DNA from: Spirochaeta sp.
Lineage (GTDB): Bacteria; Spirochaetota; Spirochaetia; DSM-2461
DNA: 19,648 nucleotides
Direction: 5' to 3'
Assembly (NCBI GenBank): GCA_030635565.1
Contig: DAOVYP010000004.1
Span: forward strand, 1 to 19,648
The position numbers were made by a program, and so were the translations under genes. The notes below the pieces were generated by a model. That model saw only the letters and a list, made by a program, of their open reading frames with translations. It did not search any database and was not told the origin of the DNA. Numbering within the stretch: the stretch's first letter is position 1; every line of letters starts with the position of its first letter. This document shows positions 13,152-19,648 of this stretch, piece after piece.

Positions 13152-15407
13152 TTACCTGACCTCGATACTTCTGATAACTCTCTTTCCTCTGTGCTCGAGA
13201 ACGATGTCGGTGTATCCCGGCTCCATCGGCCAGAGGACTTCGGATGGAAGTGATCCTTCGTAGAGGATGCGACCGTTGATACTGAGGGTTGCATTTCCGG
13301 ATCCGGTCAGGCGGACCGGAATAACCTGGGATCCCGATGGGGCCCCGGGGTCAAGATAGTACACGGAACCCTCCGCGGGATGGACAATACCAAGGACGGC
13401 GCTTTCGGAAAAGTCGATGTCGTAGCCGTAACGGTTTGCCCAATATGAGTACTCCTGGGGATATCGGACCACCGACCGGGCCCTACCCGCGGCATCGGCG
13501 TGCCAGTTGCAGGGAACCGGTGCGGTACCCGGGGCGAAGAGCTCGTCCATGGTGTAAGTGCAATGGGGCGTGTACCCAAGCCCGCTGATGCTGCATATCC
13601 TCCTGATTTCCAATTCCGTGTGCCGTGGAAGGGCGCCTTTTGCGCTCCATGCGTCGAAGGCTTCGTGCAGAACGATGGCCGGGAGTGATGATCCGGGGGC
13701 ACCCATTACCGTGGTACCGTCGAAATTGCCCATCCACACCCCTCCGATGAGATCGGAGGTGAATCCCAGGGCCCAGATGTTGTTGAACTGATTCGAGGTT
13801 CCGGTTTTGATGGCCGCGGGGTAGTCGAACCGGACCGGCCCGCTCCGGCCGAAGGTCATTACCCGGTCGTCGACACTGCTGATGATGTCGGCGATGATGT
13901 CTGCCGAGCTGGAAGACCAGACCTGCCTTCCATATCCCACCTCGTCGCTGATGAAACTGAGCGGCCGGACAACGCCTCCGTTGTAGAGACCGCCGTATGC
14001 CTGAACCAGTTCTGCGAGGCTCACTTCGCCGCCGCCGATGGCCAGACTGACCCCGAGCTTCCCCCGTTGATCCTCAAGACCGGCGAATCCGGCGTCGATG
14101 AGTGTTTCGGTGAAGTTCTCCACGCCCAGGCGTTCCAGGGTGAATACCGCGGGAACGTTGAGGCTGGCGGCCAGGGCCTGGCGCAGGCGTATGGGGCCGT
14201 GGTATTGCTCGTTGTAGTTTTCCGGTGAATAGACGAACAGACCTCCGAAATCGGTGGGTATGTCCGGCAGAATCGTGGAGGCGGTCCAGCCTTCCTCCAG
14301 TGCTTCGGCGTAGAGCAGGGGCTTGAGGGTTGATCCCGGCTCCCTGAGCATACGGATGCCGTCCACCTGGCCGTCGTTTTCCGTATCGCGAAAATCGGCC
14401 GATCCGATATAGGCCAGAATGCCCATGGTCGCCGGATCCGCGAGGATGAGGGCCCCGTTGCTGATCCGGAAGGCCCCGGCGATGTCCACGTGGTGACGGA
14501 GCAGACGCTGGGCTTTGCGCTGAATCACCAGATCGAGGGTCGTGGGTATCGGTTCGAGGCCTCTACGCCTCCCGGCCGGCCAATCATCGCGATTGATCAT
14601 GATGTATTCCGAGAAATGCGGAGCCTCGAAGGGCCATTGATATGGCGTATCGAGCAGCCGGCGATGGGCTGAGTCGGCGAAACCGGCGCGTTCATCGGAA
14701 TCGAGGACTCTGACGGCCAGTCGGGCGGCGGCTTCGTGGTTCTTCTCGGGGAAGAGTATCGGGTCGAATCGTCCGGGGGCCCGTGGAATGACCGTCAGGA
14801 CGCAGAATTCCACAGGGTTCAGTTCCGGGAGATCCCGGCCGAAATACAGCCGGGCGGCGGCGGGATACCCTTCGACATTCCGGCCGAACGGCACCAGATT
14901 GATGTACAGTTCCAGGATTTCTCTTTTGGTGAACCGGGATTCAATCTGCAGGGCTTCCCAGGCTTCCTTCGCTTTCATCCCGATTGTCACCGGAGCCGAC
15001 GGAGGACGCGGGTCGATGATCCGGGCCAGCTGCATACTGATGGTGCTTCCACCTCCTTTCGGAGCGCCTGACCGGGCAAAGCGGAAGCCGGCTCGGGTCA
15101 GGGACGGCGGATCGATCCCGGGGTGCAGGTAGAAGCGGCGATCCTCGCTTTTCCGGACGATGGTCAACAGCTCCTCCGGTATCCCGTCCCAGGGAACGAA
15201 GATTCGCCTGAGACCCTCGCCGTTAACCGGCCTGACCTGGATCAGGCGGCCCTCCCGGTCGAGGATGCGATGAGACCAGATCATGGCGTCCAGGGTGTCC
15301 TCGCCGCCCCAGGGGACGAGCCGGGGCAGGATGCGCACCGAGGCAAGATAGAGGAACACGAGACTTCCGGCAATGATGAGGGCCCGGCGGAGGTTTTTTC
15401 GCGCCAT
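13152..15407 (-). CDS. pbpC: Penicillin-binding protein 1C, bifunctional glycosyltransferase/transpeptidase
   Basis: Product of 751 residues, normal for PBP1C. Start ATG 15407 overlaps the stop of the upstream macroglobulin gene (TGATG), with GGGGAG just before; an adjacent GTG (15410) is possible. One N-terminal membrane anchor (about 9-22) is followed by a GT51 glycosyltransferase domain with SEDRRFYLHPG (87-97), GGGSTISMQL (118-127) and KREILELYINLVPFGRN (161-177). The transpeptidase domain shows the SXXK serine at 359 (PGSTLKP), SLN at 415-417 and KTGTS at 534-538. The C terminus (about 660-751) is the BiPBP_C-type beta domain. It would polymerise and crosslink peptidoglycan in the periplasm. 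Pairing with an alpha-2-macroglobulin gene is widespread and suggests envelope defence or repair after protease attack. Confidence 0.95.
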   Translation of the reverse strand: MARKNLRRALIIAGSLVFLYLASVRILPRLVPWGGEDTLDAMIWSHRILDREGRLIQVRPVNGEGLRRIFVPWDGIPEELLTIVRKSEDRRFYLHPGIDPPSLTRAGFRFARSGAPKGGGSTISMQLARIIDPRPPSAPVTIGMKAKEAWEALQIESRFTKREILELYINLVPFGRNVEGYPAAARLYFGRDLPELNPVEFCVLTVIPRAPGRFDPILFPEKNHEAAARLAVRVLDSDERAGFADSAHRRLLDTPYQWPFEAPHFSEYIMINRDDWPAGRRRGLEPIPTTLDLVIQRKAQRLLRHHVDIAGAFRISNGALILADPATMGILAYIGSADFRDTENDGQVDGIRMLREPGSTLKPLLYAEALEEGWTASTILPDIPTDFGGLFVYSPENYNEQYHGPIRLRQALAASLNVPAVFTLERLGVENFTETLIDAGFAGLEDQRGKLGVSLAIGGGEVSLAELVQAYGGLYNGGVVRPLSFISDEVGYGRQVWSSSSADIIADIISSVDDRVMTFGRSGPVRFDYPAAIKTGTSNQFNNIWALGFTSDLIGGVWMGNFDGTTVMGAPGSSLPAIVLHEAFDAWSAKGALPRHTELEIRRICSISGLGYTPHCTYTMDELFAPGTAPVPCNWHADAAGRARSVVRYPQEYSYWANRYGYDIDFSESAVLGIVHPAEGSVYYLDPGAPSGSQVIPVRLTGSGNATLSINGRILYEGSLPSEVLWPMEPGYTDIVLEHRGKRVIRSIEVR

Positions 15408-18400
15408 CACTCTCCCCGAATCACAGCCAGGCGCCCGCCACCGCGACCGAATACCTCTGGCTCGAACTCAAGGCTCGCAGAGATGGGGGGTGTCGGGTAC
15501 ACCCCCGGCGTAGTGGTCCGGATGAGGAAGGTGATTTCACGTTGTCCCGGGTAGAAATCCTCCCATGTATAGGTGACGGTATTGTCGTACACTTTCTGAA
15601 TCGGCCGATAGAACCAGAATGACCAGGCGCCGGGTCCGAAAGTGGCATAACCTTCGGCTACGAATGTCGCAGTATCCCCATAGACAGTCTCCCGGGTCCA
15701 GGACTCACCGCCGGTCCCCCCGGCATCGCCGTAACTGCCGGTGGTGGAGAAGCTCGGATCCACGATTTCAGTCCCTGAGGGAACGGGAACTACGAGTTTC
15801 AGGAAACTCCTCCTGGATAATGTGCTCAGGGTGACCCGCATCCGCAGTGTCTCCCCCAGGGGAAGGTTTCCTTCATCCAGAATCTCCCCATCCAGGGTTT
15901 CCACCTGGCTGAAGATTTCGATGCCCTCGTCCCGGGGCAGGGCTGTTTCCGTCGGAAGGGCGTATGACAGGGTCGCGGCGTAGTAGATGTCGCCCGATCC
16001 GTCCTTCCCGATTCTCAGAGCCAGGGGAACCCCCTTCTCCATCTCTGAAAGTGGAGATTCCGCCAGAGGGAAATCTCCCCGGACCGATTCTCCTTCCATC
16101 ATCCGTTTATCCTCGAGATCGATGGTGAGCCCGTAGTTCGTGCGGCGGGCTTCCCGGGCAAGCAGCGGCATGAATCCTGTGACGACCCAGAAATCGTCGA
16201 AACGGGATCCGAAACGACGGGAATTCCGGTTCCCGTTCAGGGCCCCCGCCATCCGGAGCACGAGTTCCGGTTCCTCATCGCGCGATACGGCGGTCTTGAG
16301 CATCAATGCCAGTTCAGCCTCTTTGGAGGAGAAATAGCCCACCGCTTCGTACGTCTCGGTGATATCGATGAGGCGGGTACCGATGGTGATGAAATTCCGG
16401 CTTCGATCATAAAGTGCCCCGGCTTCTTCCTCCCGTCCCAATACTCCATAGGCCTGGGAGAGCAGGTTGTATCCGGCGATGCCGAGCCGGTCTTCCGAAT
16501 CGTACAGCCAGGAAAGGTCCGTCGGGATCACCACCCCGTTTTCCGCCAGGATCCATGCCGTCCAGGCTGCCAGAAATGATACCTCATCATCCCCGGCGGC
16601 GGCGTTCAGCATTTCGGTCAGGTATGTGTTCAGGGCGGCGCTATCCACCGGATTGTCGAAACGCGTTTCCGATCCGGATATTTCCAGAAGGACATGAGCC
16701 GCCAGGGCGGAGAGAAACCAGCTCGGTTTTGTATAATCCAAACCGGGAGACCGGTATCCGATGCCGCCGTCGGCGAATTGAAGATCCGCCAGCTTGCCGA
16801 ATACCTCTTTCGCCCCGGTCGCTTCACCCGTCGCGGCCAGATTCGCCACAAGGCCGTAGAGGAGGTCGTTCTGAGACGGGTAGGGAATGTTCCTGAGCTT
16901 ATTCAGACGGCCTTCGATATAGGGCCGCAGCGTTGAGTCGACTACCAGGGAGAGCCCGCCGAATCCTTCGGCGGCATGGATGGGTATTACCAGGGTTTCA
17001 ACAACCGGTTCCCCATCACCGACAATCCCGATGGTGGCGAAGGCCTCGGTCACCAGAGGACGTTCCACAATCACCTTCTCTTCGAGGATTTCGTTGAGCA
17101 CGTCGCTCCGGATTGTGAAACGAATTACCCCCTCGCCTTCCACGGCGGCTTCGAGGGCGAACGGCAGTTCGGTTGTGGAGTTCGCCGGCAGAACCAGGGA
17201 TTTACGGGCTCCTCCGATGATAGAAAGGATGTCCGAATCGGCCGTCACCGTTACCTCCCGATCCACATCCGACATATTGGTGAGAACAACTCCCGCCGCG
17301 GCGGTATCCCGGTTACGGAAACGCCGGGGCAGGGCCGTTCGGACATTGATGGGGTTGCTGACCCGGAATTCGTCCTCGTCGAAGCCGAGCCTCACGCCGT
17401 CCAGGGCCACGGCGGTGAGCCGGTAGGTACTCAGGTTATCCGGAAGCTTCATCTTGAGACGGACCGCCCCGTCCGGACCGGTTCTGAGATAAGGCTCGAA
17501 CAGTGCCAGGGGGTTGAAGTCCTTCCGCACCTCGAGTTTGGCTGAATCGCCCCCCTGGAGGTTGGAAATCTCGTAAGTGACCGGCCGGAGCAGGAGCCTG
17601 CGGCTGTCATCTCCCATCACTCCATGGGGGAAATGGTACTCATCGTAGAAATAATCCAGGGGATTGGGAACATGGTAGTTGATGAGATCAAGGACGCCCC
17701 GGTCCACTGCCAGAACGGTGATTTCCGCCCCTTCCACCGGTCGTCCGTCCCGTTTCACGCGAACGACAATTTCAGCCTCATCTCCCGGGCCGTAACTCTC
17801 GAGGACGGATTCGACGTCGACATCGAGTTCCACCGGCGTTGTGGCCACACGAACCGTGGTGAGCCCGAAGAGGCCCCGGGGCCGGCCCAGGTCGGGTTCG
17901 AAATAATCGTCTTCGGTATCTGTCCTCTCGGTGAAACCTGAAAGCGCCACGTAGAAGACCGGGAGATATTCTTCCTTCACGGGGATTTCGATAATCTCGC
18001 TGGAACCCTCGAGGGTGACGATCCTCTGTTCAAGGATGCCTTCCCGTTCCACCGTGAGGAGATAACGGCCTTTGGGAATCGGCGATTCGACCAGAATTCT
18101 GGCGGTATCTCCCGGCTCGTAAAGACTTTTATCGACGATGAGGTTGATGTCGCTTGGCGTCCGGCTGGCCCGTTGAACCCATCCGCTGCCAGTGGCGTAG
18201 AAGTCGATTTCCGTCCGTGCCGGCCGACCGGCTTCGTCGGTATAAATGAAAAAGAGGGTGTAACGGCCCGGGTCTTTCACTGAGACACGCAACTCCGATC
18301 CACCGTCCTTAAGGGGTTTCTCCTCTCTCCACAGTTCTTCCTCGACGAACTCCCAGCGGGTGTTCACCCGGCCGTAGAGGCCTTGCTGACTTGCCGATTT

Positions 18401-19648
18401 CCATTCCCCTTTCACCAGGCCCACCGTCAATGCGCCGCCGGGATCAACTCGTCCGCCCCGGACGTCGGTCAGCCGGGCCAGGACCGTCACTTCTTCTCCT
18501 GTCGGAACGAAACGTGACCACCAGCCGTCGACAGATCCCCGATCGAATCGTGCGGCGACGTAATACTCGGCGGGGTGCACGACGGCCGACGTGATACTGG
18601 ATACCACCTGACGATCGATGTCCTCAACGGTGGTCTCCAGGGTGTATCGGTAGGCTTTCCCGGTAACTTCGTGATCAATAGTGCCCTCGCTGATCCGGAC
18701 CGAACCGGCTCCGGACAGATTCCCGTCGCCGGATGACAATGTCTGTTCGGGCGCCCAGGCGGAGGTTCCGAATACCCAATCTTCCCATTCTTTCCCGGGA
18801 GGCGTATAACGGACCGGCTTACGGGTCCAAAAGTAGTGGTAACCGGCCGAAGGCAGGGCACCGCCGGCCAGGTAGGAAGAATTTACTGTGGCTTCCACCG
18901 CATCCCCGTGGTAGTAGTCTCCCTCCCGAACGGAAGAATTCACCTGGAAGGCAACGCGCCGGAACGAAGCAATGCGGAACGATGCGCTGCGCCGGGCACC
19001 CCGGCCCTCGTAGATAATCTGGAACGATCCCGGATCAAGATCCTCAGGGAGTCTCAGGCGATGGGCGAATCCGCCGGATTCCGTAGTTCTGCCGCCCTGC
19101 GACCATACAGCTTCCCCGGTATCCGCCTCGACGATGCGGATGTCATAGGATCCCGAGTAACTTTCGAAGCCCCCGGGATTCTGCATCCAGTGTATGCCCC
19201 TGAAGGCCAATTCTTCCCCGGGTTTGTAGAGTCCGCGGTCGGTGAACATGTGAATTCTGTCTACGGCTTCCTCGACTTGCCCGGGATTAACCGTGTTGTA
19301 GACGCCGAATGCGTAGGATCCTTGAGTATTCTGCACCCGCATCTCGGCCAGATCGCCGCCTTTCTCGGCTCTGACGTGGACCGAATCCGTCCGGGTACCG
19401 GAACGGTTATAGAATGCCTGTCCGAATTCTTTTTCGGGGATCACTACCGACGCCAGCCCCGTCCCGTCGGTGACCGCCCCGTAGCTTTTGCCGTTCAGGT
19501 TGAACACCGTAACCTTGGCGCCGGAAACCGGCTGCCCGTCGGAAAGCCGATTCACCCAGACCAGGACCCGATTGTAGGCCACCCGGACAGAGAGGCCCAG
19601 GTCGGTCACCTGGACAGCTACCTCGCCGTTCCGCCACTGCCGCTTCTC
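15407..19648 (-). CDS. Bacterial alpha-2-macroglobulin-like protein, 5'-truncated by window edge, thioester site degenerate
   Basis: At least 1413 residues; the frame stays open to 19648 (reading E-K-R-Q-W-R-N-G-E-V before VQVTDLGLS), so the GTG at 19609 is not the start and the signal peptide/lipobox lies outside. The order follows bacterial A2M: macroglobulin domains beginning at TDLGLSVRVAYNRVLVWVNRLSDGQPVSGAKV, a bait-like stretch, the core segment LALFEPYLRTGPDGAVRLKMKLPDNLSTYRLTAVAL (split here as one conserved run), an alpha-helical thioester-type domain, and a receptor-like C-terminal domain ending near PPISASLEFEPEVFGRGGG. Where thioester members have PYGCxEQ, this one reads PYPSQND (about 16870-16887), so the Cys and Gln are gone. 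It should act in the periplasm on proteases without covalent trapping. It is coupled to pbpC by a 1-nt stop/start overlap. Confidence 0.93.
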   Translation of the reverse strand, partial: EKRQWRNGEVAVQVTDLGLSVRVAYNRVLVWVNRLSDGQPVSGAKVTVFNLNGKSYGAVTDGTGLASVVIPEKEFGQAFYNRSGTRTDSVHVRAEKGGDLAEMRVQNTQGSYAFGVYNTVNPGQVEEAVDRIHMFTDRGLYKPGEELAFRGIHWMQNPGGFESYSGSYDIRIVEADTGEAVWSQGGRTTESGGFAHRLRLPEDLDPGSFQIIYEGRGARRSASFRIASFRRVAFQVNSSVREGDYYHGDAVEATVNSSYLAGGALPSAGYHYFWTRKPVRYTPPGKEWEDWVFGTSAWAPEQTLSSGDGNLSGAGSVRISEGTIDHEVTGKAYRYTLETTVEDIDRQVVSSITSAVVHPAEYYVAARFDRGSVDGWWSRFVPTGEEVTVLARLTDVRGGRVDPGGALTVGLVKGEWKSASQQGLYGRVNTRWEFVEEELWREEKPLKDGGSELRVSVKDPGRYTLFFIYTDEAGRPARTEIDFYATGSGWVQRASRTPSDINLIVDKSLYEPGDTARILVESPIPKGRYLLTVEREGILEQRIVTLEGSSEIIEIPVKEEYLPVFYVALSGFTERTDTEDDYFEPDLGRPRGLFGLTTVRVATTPVELDVDVESVLESYGPGDEAEIVVRVKRDGRPVEGAEITVLAVDRGVLDLINYHVPNPLDYFYDEYHFPHGVMGDDSRRLLLRPVTYEISNLQGGDSAKLEVRKDFNPLALFEPYLRTGPDGAVRLKMKLPDNLSTYRLTAVALDGVRLGFDEDEFRVSNPINVRTALPRRFRNRDTAAAGVVLTNMSDVDREVTVTADSDILSIIGGARKSLVLPANSTTELPFALEAAVEGEGVIRFTIRSDVLNEILEEKVIVERPLVTEAFATIGIVGDGEPVVETLVIPIHAAEGFGGLSLVVDSTLRPYIEGRLNKLRNIPYPSQNDLLYGLVANLAATGEATGAKEVFGKLADLQFADGGIGYRSPGLDYTKPSWFLSALAAHVLLEISGSETRFDNPVDSAALNTYLTEMLNAAAGDDEVSFLAAWTAWILAENGVVIPTDLSWLYDSEDRLGIAGYNLLSQAYGVLGREEEAGALYDRSRNFITIGTRLIDITETYEAVGYFSSKEAELALMLKTAVSRDEEPELVLRMAGALNGNRNSRRFGSRFDDFWVVTGFMPLLAREARRTNYGLTIDLEDKRMMEGESVRGDFPLAESPLSEMEKGVPLALRIGKDGSGDIYYAATLSYALPTETALPRDEGIEIFSQVETLDGEILDEGNLPLGETLRMRVTLSTLSRRSFLKLVVPVPSGTEIVDPSFSTTGSYGDAGGTGGESWTRETVYGDTATFVAEGYATFGPGAWSFWFYRPIQKVYDNTVTYTWEDFYPGQREITFLIRTTTPGVYPTPPISASLEFEPEVFGRGGGRLAVIRGE

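Noticed and set aside
16976..17545. 189-residue plus-strand open frame inside the macroglobulin gene
   Set aside because: Antisense shadow of a conserved A2M region; no supporting ribosome site or domain.
1..19648. CRISPR array, rRNA, tRNA, transposase or integrase
   Set aside because: No regularly spaced repeats, no RNA gene signatures and no DDE or tyrosine-recombinase motifs were seen on either strand.

Overview
The window reads as a gene-dense stretch of a Gram-negative (diderm) chromosome with fairly high GC. Sec signal peptides, an outer-membrane-barrel-like protein ending in Phe, and a PbpC/alpha-2-macroglobulin pair support a diderm. A free-living spirochaete is my best guess, but only from overall gene style; no phylogenetic marker is present.

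Region 1 (1-2058): the 3' part of a molybdenum hydroxylase (xanthine dehydrogenase family large subunit) on the plus strand meets, tail to tail, a small secreted barrel-like protein on the minus strand.

Region 2 (2059-9901): a molybdenum block, all on the plus strand and tightly packed. It opens with a candidate promoter and a Moco-type riboswitch whose 3' strand contains the ribosome binding site of the first gene. Then follow a small secreted Ig-like protein, a FecCD/BtuC-type permease, its ATPase and a periplasmic binding protein (probably a MolABC-like molybdate/tungstate importer), a TiaS-like 'DDTD' protein of unknown bacterial role, moeA, a short moaA, moaC, a MOSC-domain protein and a mogA/moaB-type gene. 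Most junctions overlap by 1-29 nt, so translation is probably coupled. The logic would be: import oxyanion, build molybdopterin (MoaA, MoaC), adenylate it and insert metal (MogA, MoeA), handle sulfur or cofactor (MOSC), and supply the upstream hydroxylase, with Moco feeding back on the riboswitch. moaD, moaE and mobA are not in the window. A nested palindromic element lies inside the 5' coding part of the TiaS-like gene.

Region 3 (9902-12188): a Cys-less carboxymuconolactone-decarboxylase-like gene (minus), a divergent membrane histidine kinase of the HisKA_2 type (plus), an AT-rich leader with three consecutive strong inverted repeats, and a LUD-domain (LutC/YkgG-like) gene.

Region 4 (12189-19648): an inverted-repeat element flanked by 8-bp direct repeats, then three minus-strand genes. 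In transcription order these are a large alpha-2-macroglobulin-like protein (5' end beyond the window) whose thioester site is degenerate, penicillin-binding protein 1C, and an AT-rich RNA-ligase-family gene that looks acquired.

No tRNA, rRNA, CRISPR array or recognisable transposase was seen. No stretch over 300 bases lacks a gene; the longest gaps (2059-2323, 11362-11534, 12189-12357) each hold structured DNA described below.
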